From positions 1-12,556 of the forward strand of contig JAGLRY010000163.1 of NCBI GenBank assembly GCA_023135995.1: DNA of 12,556 nucleotides, written 5' to 3'. The translations under genes were made by a program, and so were the position numbers. The notes below the pieces were generated by a model that ran no database searches, had not been told where the DNA came from, and worked only from the letters and a program-made list of their open reading frames with translations. This document shows, in pieces, positions 1-7,824 of this stretch. How positions within the stretch are numbered: position 1 is the first letter of the stretch; each line of letters starts with the position of its first letter. This stretch comes from Candidatus Aminicenantota bacterium (lineage in GTDB: Bacteria; Acidobacteriota; Aminicenantia; Aminicenantales; Aminicenantaceae).

Positions 1-23
1 GAATCTCTCATCAGGAGGACACT

Positions 24-995
24 TTGAAATACAGGCGGTTCGGAAGATTAGGCTGGATGGTAAGCGAAATAGGCTACGGCATGTGGGGGATGGCGGATTG
101 GACCGGCTCAAATGATGAAGAATCCATGCGCTCCCTCCAGCTTGCTGCAGATCTGGGATGTAACTTTTTTGATACAGCATGGGCATACGGTGATGGGCAC
201 AGTGAAAAACTCTTAGGCCAGTTGGTGAAGGCCAATTCAAGGAAGAAGATCTACACAGCCACCAAGATTCCGCCCAAGAATCTTCAGTGGCCCAGTCGAC
301 GTGAATACACTCTAGATGACTGTTTTCCGCCAGAGCACATCGAAGAATACCTCCATAGAAGTCTGGATAATGCGGGATTGGAATGTTTCGATCTCGTTCA
401 ATTCCATACCTGGGAAGATGAATGGCTAAAGGATGAGCGGTGGATAAATAAAATGACCGAGCTTAAGAGTCAAGGATTGGTCAATTCCGTAGGCATCAGC
501 TTGAACCGCTGGGAGCCATGGAATGGAATAAAAACCGTAAAATGCGGCCTGATTGATGCTGTTCAAGTGATCTATAACATATTCGACCAGAATCCCGAGG
601 ATGAACTCTTCCCTGCCTGTTTTGAGATGCAGGTTGCGGTCATTGCCCGTGTGCCTTTTGATGAAGGGGCATTGATCGGTTCGCTGACTAAAGACAGCAG
701 CTGGCCTGAGGGAGACTGGCGCAACACTTATTTCGTTCCAGAAAACCTTATCCCAAGTGTAGAACGTGCCAACAAATTAAAAAAACTTCTGCCAGAAGGA
801 ATGGCGTTGCCCGAGATGGCACTACATTTCATCCTTAATAACCCAAATGTGAGCACAATAATCCCCGGTATGAGAAAGCCGAGTCATGTGAAGTCGAACA
901 TGGCAGCTAGTGATGCGGGCCCCTTAGCAGAAGATCTTCACAAGAAGTTGCATGCGCATCGGTGGGACCGCGAGCCCACAGACTGGTCGCAATAA
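24..995 (+). CDS. Aldo/keto reductase, cytosolic
   Basis: A 323-residue NAD(P)H-dependent oxidoreductase of the aldo/keto reductase (AKR) superfamily, full length for a TIM-barrel AKR. The usual catalytic tetrad is visible: D50 and Y55 in the FFDTAWAYG stretch, K81 in TATK, and H128 in VQFH. The C-terminal IIPGMRKPSHVKSN segment (about 279-292) matches the cofactor 2'-phosphate-binding part of AKRs. The start is TTG at 24, chosen because AGGAGG lies at 13-18 with 5-base spacing; the next in-frame ATG (57) would cut into the first beta strand. There is no signal peptide, so it should be cytosolic. The substrate cannot be named; this AKR subgroup commonly sits near sugar-catabolism genes. A second, exported AKR lies at 4582-5574 but is only distantly similar. 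The upstream context is outside the window. Confidence 0.93.
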   Translation: MKYRRFGRLGWMVSEIGYGMWGMADWTGSNDEESMRSLQLAADLGCNFFDTAWAYGDGHSEKLLGQLVKANSRKKIYTATKIPPKNLQWPSRREYTLDDCFPPEHIEEYLHRSLDNAGLECFDLVQFHTWEDEWLKDERWINKMTELKSQGLVNSVGISLNRWEPWNGIKTVKCGLIDAVQVIYNIFDQNPEDELFPACFEMQVAVIARVPFDEGALIGSLTKDSSWPEGDWRNTYFVPENLIPSVERANKLKKLLPEGMALPEMALHFILNNPNVSTIIPGMRKPSHVKSNMAASDAGPLAEDLHKKLHAHRWDREPTDWSQ

Positions 996-1265
996 ACATC
1001 ATCCCATAGTATTTAGCAATCAGAAGAGTTATTAACGTTTTTTCTGCTTTCCAGAGATTCCCTTCTATAAAGAATTGAGTGCCGAGAACTTATCTGCAGG
1101 TTGTACAGTCTCCACACGGTTTTCTCCACCACATAATCGGACCACACAATAACGCAATGTGACACATGCCATCACGGTTTTGGAGATGCTTACCAAATAT
1201 CTCATTTTTTGATTTTTCGGATGGATGTGGATTAGAATGAATATTCTCATCAGAGGTTATATCTC
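996..1265. other. Intergenic gap without a gene
   Basis: A 270-base stretch between the first aldo/keto reductase and the DUF218 gene. A short minus-strand open frame here (about 1065-1250) has no recognisable protein features and no ribosome binding site, so I do not call it. I found no clear terminator hairpin with a T-run. The right end carries a candidate promoter for the next gene (listed separately). The rest shows nothing I can assign. Confidence 0.5.
1209..1238 (+). promoter_or_regulatory. Candidate sigma70-type promoter for the DUF218 gene
   Basis: TTGATT (1209-1214) and TAGAAT (1233-1238) are separated by 18 bases. They match the consensus -35 at 4 of 6 and -10 at 5 of 6 positions. 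The predicted start of transcription near 1245 leaves a short leader containing AGAGG (1252-1256) before the ATG at 1266. This is pattern matching only; the organism's sigma-factor preferences are unknown. Confidence 0.33.
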
Positions 1266-1751
1266 ATGAAAGGCGTGATCATTCTTTTGGGTGCTCCTAA
1301 CGATAAAAAAGGAAGACTCTCTAATATTGCCAGAGAGCGATGTGATCAGGCTATTCTGGAATACAGAAAACATCCCAAATATAAGATTCTTCCTATGGGG
1401 GGATTCGGCTCCCATTTCAACGTGACGGACAAACCGCATGCGTATTATTCCAGCTGTTATCTCATTTCCAAGGGCGTTCCCGAGGAGGACATCCTTGAAT
1501 TTGGGGAAAGCTCGAATACGGTAGAAGATGCAGAGCTTTCTTGGCCCATCATTCAAAAATATGGAGTTGAGAGAGTGATCGTTGTGACCTCTGATTTCCA
1601 TATGCAGCGTGCGCGGGTTATTTTTGAGAAAAGATTTTCAGAGATTGCAATCATGTTCGCAGAATCGAAAACTCGTTTGTCACAGAAAGAACTGGACAAA
1701 TTGAAATTGAAGGAGAAAAAAGCGCTATCACGACTGCACTATTCTGGATAA
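1266..1751 (+). CDS. DUF218 / YdcF-like small protein
   Basis: A 161-residue protein matching the DUF218 family (E. coli YdcF, SanA and ElyC relatives). Visible family marks are the opening strand followed by LGA (8-10), a GG pair at 45-46 after a hydrophobic strand, the GVPEEDILEFGESSNTVEDA stretch (70-89), and the VVTSDFHMQRA motif (106-116) with D110, H112 and R115. Unlike SanA or ElyC it has no membrane segment or signal peptide, so it should be cytosolic like YdcF, which binds S-adenosylmethionine. The biochemical role is unknown. The ATG start is preceded by AGAGG at 1252-1256. It is flanked by gaps of 270 and 111 bases and is probably its own transcription unit, so no functional tie to the sugar genes can be claimed. 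The C-terminal tail (about 137-158) is rich in lysine and leucine and likely helical. Confidence 0.85.
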   Translation: MKGVIILLGAPNDKKGRLSNIARERCDQAILEYRKHPKYKILPMGGFGSHFNVTDKPHAYYSSCYLISKGVPEEDILEFGESSNTVEDAELSWPIIQKYGVERVIVVTSDFHMQRARVIFEKRFSEIAIMFAESKTRLSQKELDKLKLKEKKALSRLHYSG

Positions 1752-1770
1752 AACGCATGTTCTATTGTGC

Positions 1771-1799
1771 TTGACTTTTCTCTCTTCAGGCGATAGCTT
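1771..1799 (+). promoter_or_regulatory. Candidate promoter for the GH20-AKR unit
   Basis: TTGACT (1771-1776; 5 of 6 to the -35 consensus) lies 17 bases upstream of TAGCTT (1794-1799; only 3 of 6 to the -10 consensus), within the 111-base gap before the GH20 gene. Transcription would start near 1806, giving a leader of about 57 bases that ends in the strong ribosome binding site at 1852-1858. The weak -10 keeps confidence low. Confidence 0.28.
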
Positions 1800-1862
1800 T
1801 GGAAAAAATGGAACATTCTCAAAATTATTTCTTCTTTCAAAACTCTGTAAAGGGGAGGTTAA

Positions 1863-4559
1863 ATGGTACTTTGTAGACAATTGATGTTTAGGTTTATCCT
1901 GATGTCTATTTTATTGGTCTTTCTTTCGTCGGGATCGAACGCAATCAATCCTGTATCTCAAAAACAGACTCTTGATCTCATGCCTGTTCCGAAAAAAATC
2001 TCTCTGGGACAGGGCTGGATGGGCATCGACTCTGGATTTTGTGTTGCATTGACTGGATACACAGAACCCAGGCTGGAGAGAGCAGTGCACCGGTTGATCG
2101 AACGATTGATGACACAAACGGGAATACCTCTCCCTTTAGGTTTGGAAGAGGATGCCTCCAAGGCCGTCTTGGAGATCCAGTGCACAGGTCCAGGAGAAAA
2201 GATGCAGTCGATGAAAGAGAATGAGGCTTACACACTTGAAGTGACATCTGCTCGAGTTCATTTAAAAGCACTCACGCCATTAGGTGTGCTCCATGGAATA
2301 GAGACTTTTTTACAGCTCGTTCAGGTCGGCGCAGAGGGATTTTATGTGCCCGCTGTCCGGATAGAGGATGAGCCACGATTCCCATGGAGGGGGCTGCTGA
2401 TCGATGTCTGCCGGCATTGGATGCCGGTTGAAGTGATCAAACGCAACTTAGACGGAATGTCTGCTGTAAAGCTCAACGTCCTTCACTGGCATTTATCGGA
2501 AGACCAGGGTTTTCGGGTCGAATGCAAAAGTTTCCCTAAGCTCCATGGGAAGGGCTCTGACGGGAACTACTTCACCCATGAGCAAGTTCGTAAGATCGTG
2601 GAATATGCTCGTGACCGGGGGATCCGTGTCGTTCCTGAATTTGATATGCCCGGTCACACCACATCCTGGCTTGCTGGATACCCAGAACTTGCCAGCGCTC
2701 CCGGTCCCTACGAGATCGAACGCCATTGGGGGGTTTTTGATCCCTGCATGGACCCGACCAAGGAAAAACTCTATGAATTTTTAGATGTCTTCATCGGTGA
2801 GATGACCCAACTGTTTCCTGATGAATATTTTCATATCGGCGGAGATGAGGTCAACGGTAAACATTGGAACGCTAATCCTGAAATAGCCTCCTTCAAGAAG
2901 AAACACGGAATGAAGGACAATCACGACCTGCAGGCCTATTTCAATAAGCGAATTCAAGCCATCGTGAGCAAGCATGGAAAAAAAATGGTGGGGTGGGATG
3001 AGATCTTCCACCCGGATCTCCCTCAGGATGTGGTTGTGCATAGCTGGCGAGGTCCAAAAGCTCTGGCTGAAGTCGCAAAAAAGGGATACATGGGGATTCT
3101 CTCCAATGGGTACTATCTGGACCATCAGCTCTCTGCAGATGAGCACTACAGGGTGGATCCATTAGGTGGAGAAGCTTCGGCTTTGAACACAGACGAACGG
3201 GCGTTTGTTCTTGGTGGAGAGGCCTGCATGTGGGCGGAGTTTGTCAATCCCGAAACCGTGGATTCCCGCATTTGGCCGAGAGTAGCCGCTGTTGCCGAAA
3301 GGCTCTGGTCTCCTTCCCATGTGAACGATACGGATGACATGTACCGGCGCTTGCAAATCCTGGATACAAAGCTGGATTGGATAGGATTAACCCACCGCAT
3401 GAACTATCCAAAAATGCTCAAGCGTCTTACAGGTAAACATCCCATCGATTCGCTCAAGGTGCTTGCCGATATCGTCGAACCTGTAAAATATTACACGCGA
3501 CCGGGGACTAAAGAATACACTCAAATGACGCCCCTGAATCGTTTGGTTGATACCGTCAGGCCGGAAAGCCTGAGGGCTCGGGAATTCAGGATTTTAGTGG
3601 ATGCGATGCTTCTGAGCGCTCCCCGTTATGATAAAAACCGCTTTATCATTGAGGACCATCTTAAAAAATGGCGTGATAACAACCTCCTGCTGCTTCCCAT
3701 TTGCGAATCTTCATTTCTTTTGGAGGAGATTTTACCCCTATCCCAGGATGTCAAGGATTTGGCCGAGGCAGGGCTTCGCGCTTTGCAGTACCTTGAACAA
3801 AACCAGGATCCTCCGAAAGAATGGCTCAAACGTGTAAAACCAATACTGGAGCGACCTAAAAAGCCTGATTGTGAGCTGAAAATCATGATAGTACCGGCCA
3901 TTCGTAAAATGGTCGAAGCGGCCCAGATGAAGCATGAAAAGAAACGGCCAGTAGCCAATCTTCCGTTTCTTTTTCTGGATGATTTTGAAGGGGGTGAAAC
4001 ACAAGCATGGAAGCCTAACTTCCCCCAGAACTGGAGAGTAGACACTGAGGAAGAGTCTCGAGCTTTTCACCTAGTAGCTCCAGGGGAGATGGATGCGGTT
4101 GTTGCCCCCACTTCCTGGGCCGTATTGAAAGGGTTTGATGTGGGAAGCTTTGCTTTAACAGGTCAGGTAAAGTGCAAGGCCGATCCTGAGAATCCTCATC
4201 GTGATATGGTCATCGTTTTCCATTTTCAAGACCCCACTCATTTCTATTATGTTCATTTTTCCGCAAGCAGCGATGATAAACACAACATCATCGGGCTGGT
4301 GGATGGGAAAGATCGAGTCAAGATCAACATGGAGCCTGCAGGAAAAACCGTCCCTCGGCTGTTAGACAGCGAGTTCCATGATTTCCGAGTGAGCTATGAT
4401 GCGGAATCAGGAAAAATTCTCGTCTACATGGACGATATGACAACGCCCCTCATGACTGCTGTGGACAAGACATTCACTTATGGGCTGGTTGGCATCGGTT
4501 CTTTTGACGATACCGGATGTTTTGATAACATCAAACTGTGGGGAAAAAAGATTCAATAG
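1863..4559 (+). CDS. Secreted GH20 beta-N-acetylhexosaminidase with C-terminal extra modules
   Basis: An 898-residue exo-hexosaminidase that should release terminal GlcNAc or GalNAc by GH20 substrate-assisted catalysis. N-terminal hydrophobic signal peptide (about 8-27, ending SNA) suggests export. Residues about 37-165 are the GH20b-type N-terminal domain and 170-500 the catalytic TIM barrel: substrate arginine R176 in FPWRG, HWHLSEDQGFR (208-218), PEFDMPGH (258-265), catalytic pair D328-E329 in HIGGDEV, and aromatic pocket residues W378, W395, Y417/Y418 and W457. Residues about 505-700 form a mostly helical region seen in longer GH20s (YTQMTPLNRLVD, 552-563). From about 703 to the end is a beta-rich, concanavalin-like domain starting FLDDFEGG, resembling LamG or DUF1080-type folds and possibly glycan binding. 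The ATG at 1863 follows GGGGAGG (1852-1858). The gene is 22 bases upstream of the Tat aldo/keto reductase, so the two are likely cotranscribed. Confidence 0.96.
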   Translation: MVLCRQLMFRFILMSILLVFLSSGSNAINPVSQKQTLDLMPVPKKISLGQGWMGIDSGFCVALTGYTEPRLERAVHRLIERLMTQTGIPLPLGLEEDASKAVLEIQCTGPGEKMQSMKENEAYTLEVTSARVHLKALTPLGVLHGIETFLQLVQVGAEGFYVPAVRIEDEPRFPWRGLLIDVCRHWMPVEVIKRNLDGMSAVKLNVLHWHLSEDQGFRVECKSFPKLHGKGSDGNYFTHEQVRKIVEYARDRGIRVVPEFDMPGHTTSWLAGYPELASAPGPYEIERHWGVFDPCMDPTKEKLYEFLDVFIGEMTQLFPDEYFHIGGDEVNGKHWNANPEIASFKKKHGMKDNHDLQAYFNKRIQAIVSKHGKKMVGWDEIFHPDLPQDVVVHSWRGPKALAEVAKKGYMGILSNGYYLDHQLSADEHYRVDPLGGEASALNTDERAFVLGGEACMWAEFVNPETVDSRIWPRVAAVAERLWSPSHVNDTDDMYRRLQILDTKLDWIGLTHRMNYPKMLKRLTGKHPIDSLKVLADIVEPVKYYTRPGTKEYTQMTPLNRLVDTVRPESLRAREFRILVDAMLLSAPRYDKNRFIIEDHLKKWRDNNLLLLPICESSFLLEEILPLSQDVKDLAEAGLRALQYLEQNQDPPKEWLKRVKPILERPKKPDCELKIMIVPAIRKMVEAAQMKHEKKRPVANLPFLFLDDFEGGETQAWKPNFPQNWRVDTEEESRAFHLVAPGEMDAVVAPTSWAVLKGFDVGSFALTGQVKCKADPENPHRDMVIVFHFQDPTHFYYVHFSASSDDKHNIIGLVDGKDRVKINMEPAGKTVPRLLDSEFHDFRVSYDAESGKILVYMDDMTTPLMTAVDKTFTYGLVGIGSFDDTGCFDNIKLWGKKIQ

Positions 4560-4581
4560 TTTTTTTTAGAAGGAGGGGACA

Positions 4582-5574
4582 ATGAGCGAAAAATCTTTGA
4601 ATCGCCGCGATTTTCTCAAAAAGTGTGCGGCTTCGACCGCAGCTCTCGGCGTTTTTTCTTGTCGTGATCTCTTTGCCAAAGGAGAAAAAGGGAAATACAA
4701 CGCAAAGGGCGTGCCAACCCGCGTTTTGGGAAAAACAGGCGTGTCTGTCCCGCTTATTGTTATTGGCGGGGGGAGCCGATTTTGTACCGTTAAGGACCCT
4801 GAGGAGAGCGCAGCAATACTGAATTATGCCGTCGATCACGGATTCTATTACTTGGATACAGCCCACGATTATGGTTATGAGGGTGTCGTCAGTGAAGAGC
4901 GCTATGGGTTAGTTTTGAAGGACCGACGGGATGAAATCTTTCTCGCCACAAAAGTCCAGAAAAGGACCTACGATGATGCGATGGAGGATATAGAAGAGAG
5001 CCTTAGACGTTTGCAGACCGACCGGCTGGATCTTCTGCAGATCCACAACATTCAAATGTTGGACGACGTCGAAAAGATCGGGGCCAAAGACAGTGTCCTT
5101 AAAGCGCTCCACAAGATGAAGGATGAAAAAGTAACCCGGTTCATCGGGTATTCCGGACATCTCTCTGCAGAATCGATGGCAGCGATGGCAGAGCGTTATG
5201 ACTTTGACACCATGCTTATTGCATTGAACCATTATGAGGAGCGGAAAGGGGATTTTGAAAAACAGGCTATTCCTTCTGCCGCTGAAAAGGACATGGGCGT
5301 TCTCGCCATGAAAGTCATCCGGCCTCGAGAGACAGTCAAGGGGGTCAAACCCGATGAACTGATTCGGTATGCCTTGAGTCTGCCTCATGTTCATGCGGCC
5401 ATAATCGGGACGGATAGCCTCGATGTTTTGAAAAAAAACATTGAATTGGCGAGGAATTTTGAGCCAATGTCTCAGGGAGCCATGAGACATATACACTCGA
5501 CCCTATCACCCTTTTTTGCAGGTAAAGATCTGGCCTGGATGCACCCGGGCTATTCGGATGGAATTCCGGTCTAG
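4582..5574 (+). CDS. Tat-exported aldo/keto reductase
   Basis: A 330-residue aldo/keto reductase with a twin-arginine signal: NRRDFLKK (7-14) followed by a hydrophobic stretch (about 15-26) with a cysteine at 27. The reductase domain starts near residue 46 (TRVLGKTG). The tetrad is intact: D92 and Y97 (LDTAHDYG), K124 (LATK) and H155 (LQIH). The C-terminal AAIIGTDSLDVLKKNIE stretch is the AKR cofactor-side segment. Tat export implies folding with its nicotinamide cofactor in the cytoplasm before transport. AKR proteins with Tat leaders are common in genomes rich in exported oxidoreductases. The ATG at 4582 follows GGAGG (4572-4576). It sits 22 bases after the GH20 stop, pointing to joint action on the released sugar or glycan, but its substrate is not readable from sequence. 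C27 could instead mark a lipoprotein-like site, although the preceding residues are not a good lipobox. Confidence 0.93.
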   Translation: MSEKSLNRRDFLKKCAASTAALGVFSCRDLFAKGEKGKYNAKGVPTRVLGKTGVSVPLIVIGGGSRFCTVKDPEESAAILNYAVDHGFYYLDTAHDYGYEGVVSEERYGLVLKDRRDEIFLATKVQKRTYDDAMEDIEESLRRLQTDRLDLLQIHNIQMLDDVEKIGAKDSVLKALHKMKDEKVTRFIGYSGHLSAESMAAMAERYDFDTMLIALNHYEERKGDFEKQAIPSAAEKDMGVLAMKVIRPRETVKGVKPDELIRYALSLPHVHAAIIGTDSLDVLKKNIELARNFEPMSQGAMRHIHSTLSPFFAGKDLAWMHPGYSDGIPV

Positions 5575-5656
5575 CGTGGAATTCGCCTCACTCGAGGAGC
5601 AGTTTGTTTAAATGCTACGCCAGAGCACTCTGGAATGATGTGGGCTTGATTGAGAA
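5575..5656. other. Convergent 3' junction
   Basis: An 82-base spacer where the plus-strand GH20-AKR unit meets the minus-strand sugar operon. It should hold terminators for both, but I see no classic hairpin with a T-run on either strand. The only notable structure is the palindrome at 5620-5633. Confidence 0.5.
5620..5633. repeat. Perfect 14-base palindrome between convergent genes
   Basis: CCAGAGCACTCTGG is CCAGAG, a 2-base centre, and its exact complement CTCTGG. In RNA it could form a short hairpin (about 5 pairs with a 4-base loop) from either strand. No U-tract follows on either side, so it is not a standard intrinsic terminator. It may be a weak bidirectional 3'-end structure, a protein site, or chance. 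Confidence 0.35.
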
Positions 5657-6466
5657 TTAATCCGTTCGTTTTCTCTTTTTTGCGAGAAAGTCATCCACCT
5701 TGTCTTTGTGTTCATACACCCATTTGTAATAGCTCTTTCGCGCGAGCTTCGATGCGGCTTCTTCGTCGATGATGAATTTCGCCTGAGGATGAAGTTGGAG
5801 AATTGAAGCAGGGACAGATGCTGTGATAGGACCTTCAATGCTTTGCTGAATGGCCGCACTTTTCTCTTCGCCGGATGCAAGAAGGAGAATCATCCTGGAT
5901 TCCATGATGGTCCCTATCCCCATTGTAAGACAATATCTGGGAATTTCATCTTGGTGGTGAAAAAAATGCGCATTAGCTGCAATGGTCTCCTGCGTCAGAG
6001 TTTTGACTCTTGTCCTGGAAGAGAGGGATGAACTGGGTTCGTTAAATCCGATATGGCCGTTTTCCCCTATGCCCAAAATCTGGATATCAATCCCCCCGAC
6101 CTCTTGGATTTTTGTCTCATATTCGCGACAGTGTGTTTCGATGTGATCGGGAAGGCCTCTGAGATGAAATATATTTTCCTCTTTGATGTTGATGTGTTGA
6201 TAAAAATTTTGTTGCATGTAGAACACAAAGCTTTGAGAGTGATTATCCGGAAGTCCCAAGTACTCATCCAGACTGAAGGCTAAAACATCAGAAAAGTCCA
6301 TTTGTTGCTCTCGGTGCAGTCGAATAAGTCTATCGTACACTCCGAGAGGCGTTTTCCCTGTGGCCAGGCCGAGAACAAGGTTTTCCCCCTTTTGCCATGT
6401 TTGGTGGATGAGCCTGACGGCTTCATCACACATATCGCTGTAGTCTTTTTTGATGATAACTTCCAT
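5657..6466 (-). CDS. nagB: Glucosamine-6-phosphate deaminase
   Basis: A 269-residue NagB, close to the 266 of E. coli. It interconverts glucosamine-6-phosphate with fructose-6-phosphate and ammonia in the cytoplasm. Visible marks are the phosphate loop GLATGKTPLGVY (33-44), catalytic D67 in LDEYLGL, and GIGENGHIGFNEP (132-144) carrying catalytic H138 and E143. The position of E. coli D141 is N136, as in Bacillus-type NagB. The ATG at 6466 is preferred over an in-frame TTG at 6487: AGGA (6477-6474) sits 7 bases before the ATG, and family alignment starts there. The upstream mutase stops one base before this ATG (TAA-A-ATG), so translation is likely coupled. It is the last gene of the minus-strand cluster. 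No nagA or kinase is near, so direction (catabolic deamination or amination for amino-sugar synthesis) is open. Confidence 0.96.
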   Translation of the reverse strand: MEVIIKKDYSDMCDEAVRLIHQTWQKGENLVLGLATGKTPLGVYDRLIRLHREQQMDFSDVLAFSLDEYLGLPDNHSQSFVFYMQQNFYQHINIKEENIFHLRGLPDHIETHCREYETKIQEVGGIDIQILGIGENGHIGFNEPSSSLSSRTRVKTLTQETIAANAHFFHHQDEIPRYCLTMGIGTIMESRMILLLASGEEKSAAIQQSIEGPITASVPASILQLHPQAKFIIDEEAASKLARKSYYKWVYEHKDKVDDFLAKKRKRTD

Positions 6467-6467
6467 T

Positions 6468-7823
6468 TTACAGTCCTGACATTTCAATTTTAAAGCGGCA
6501 CAAAACCTCTTCGGCCTTACGTTGACTCTTGGCTTCTACCAATATTCTGATAATTGGTTCTGTGTTGGATGGCCTTATGTGAACCCAATGATCGGCAAAG
6601 TTGATCTTGAGGCCGTCCAGGGTCGATATGTCCTCTGACTCTCCATATTTTTTCTTCAATTGTCTTATGATCCGATAGGCTTCCTCTGGCGAGCCATTAA
6701 TTTTGTCCTTGAGCATTACGTAGGAGGGGATTTTTTGTCTGAGCTGAGATATGGTTTTACCTGTGCATGCCATATGCTCTAGCGTTAATCCCATGGCTGT
6801 GAAGCTGTCTCTGCAGGGGTGAATAGCAGGCAGAATAACGCCACCGTTTCCCTCTCCTCCGATGGGAGCCTTTGTGTTTAGAATCTCTTCGACGACGTTG
6901 ATCTCACCGATTTTTGTCCTTATGAGCGGGACATTGTGATCTCGCGTCAGATCCTCGATAGCCTGAGATGTGGACAGGTTTATGACCACGGGTCCAGGTT
7001 TTTTGCTGAGTACATACTTGACTGCCAGTGCCAAGGTCAATTCTTCTCCGAGAGATGAGCCATTCTCATCTACTATCGCTAATCTGTCGGCATCGGCATC
7101 CTGGATAAATCCCACATCCGCTCTGCTGTCGACTACAGCCTGGCAGAGCCTGGTGAGATTTTCTGGAATAGGTGCGGGATGATGGGCAAGCGCCCCGTCC
7201 GGTGTGGCGTTCAATAGAATCGATTCACAGCCCATTGCCTCCAAGAATTCAGGAACGAGCACAGCACCTGCTCCGTTTGAGCAGTCTGTCACCACTTTAA
7301 ATTTTCTTCTGCGGATTGCTGCAATATCCAAGGTGTTCAATAATTTTTGAAGATGAGGGCCGGTGGGATTTTCCTCGGTGAGGAGATTATTGTGTTTATC
7401 CGCGTGAACAAGAGAGAATTCGCCCTGGTGGTAGATATCCAGAAATTCTTGTGTTTGTGATGGATTCAGATAAAGCCCTTCTCCGCTGATGAATTTGAGC
7501 CCATTCCAATCCTTGGGATTGTGACTGGCCGTGACAGCAATTCCACCGGTGGCATTATTTTCTTTGGTCAGAACCAAGAACGAGGGAATCGGACAAATGC
7601 CCACATCAACGGGCTGGCAGCCGACCGACAGAAGCCCAGAAATAACGGCATTTTTGATCATGAAACCCGATGCTCGAGCATCCTGGCCTACGAAAATTTT
7701 CCCCCGGCCAAGATAAGATCCAAACGCCTGGGCAAACCGGGCTGCCAGTTGCGGTGTTAAGCTGTCACCAACTACGCCCCGAACGCCTGAGATGCTGATT
7801 TTTAGAGAGAGTCTTTTTTTCAT
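6468..7823 (-). CDS. Phosphohexomutase (phosphoglucosamine or phosphomannomutase type), active
   Basis: A 451-residue member of the alpha-D-phosphohexomutase superfamily, moving phosphate between C1 and C6 of hexose phosphates. All four active-site loops are intact: phosphoserine S100 in TASHNP (98-103), metal loop DADAD with D242, D244 and D246, sugar-binding GGEGNGG (322-328, E324), and phosphate-binding RPSNTEP (417-423). The GEGNGG form resembles archaeal and deep-branching bacterial GlmM/ManB-like enzymes rather than E. coli GlmM (GEQSGH). The nagB neighbour favours glucosamine phosphate as substrate, but glucose or mannose phosphates cannot be excluded. The start is placed at ATG 7823, one base after the stop of the upstream paralogue; an in-frame TTG at 7832 would overlap it. 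No clear ribosome binding site is visible, suggesting re-initiation after the upstream gene. Confidence 0.93.
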   Translation of the reverse strand: MKKRLSLKISISGVRGVVGDSLTPQLAARFAQAFGSYLGRGKIFVGQDARASGFMIKNAVISGLLSVGCQPVDVGICPIPSFLVLTKENNATGGIAVTASHNPKDWNGLKFISGEGLYLNPSQTQEFLDIYHQGEFSLVHADKHNNLLTEENPTGPHLQKLLNTLDIAAIRRRKFKVVTDCSNGAGAVLVPEFLEAMGCESILLNATPDGALAHHPAPIPENLTRLCQAVVDSRADVGFIQDADADRLAIVDENGSSLGEELTLALAVKYVLSKKPGPVVINLSTSQAIEDLTRDHNVPLIRTKIGEINVVEEILNTKAPIGGEGNGGVILPAIHPCRDSFTAMGLTLEHMACTGKTISQLRQKIPSYVMLKDKINGSPEEAYRIIRQLKKKYGESEDISTLDGLKINFADHWVHIRPSNTEPIIRILVEAKSQRKAEEVLCRFKIEMSGL

Positions 7824-7824
7824 T

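Noticed and set aside
1065..1250. 61-residue minus-strand open frame in the largest intergenic gap
   Set aside because: No ribosome binding site, cysteine- and valine-mixed sequence with no domain character, and it is the sort of frame expected by chance in 270 bases.
5..1256. Similar TCTCATCAG(G)AGG sequence upstream of both the first reductase (5-18) and the DUF218 gene
   Set aside because: Shared length is about 12 bases and half of it is the ribosome binding site, so similarity is likely coincidental.
1757..1816. Separated inverted repeat ATGTTC ... GAACAT before the GH20 gene
   Set aside because: Six-base arms 48 bases apart are expected by chance and do not align with the candidate promoter in a convincing operator layout.
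3556..3573. Inverted repeat TCAGGC-CGGAAA-GCCTGA
   Set aside because: A 6-pair hairpin within the GH20 coding region, no U-tract follows, and the codons read a normal conserved segment; probably chance.
4909..5496. 195-residue minus-strand open frame
   Set aside because: It is antisense to the Tat aldo/keto reductase with intact catalytic residues; the antisense product has no recognisable features.
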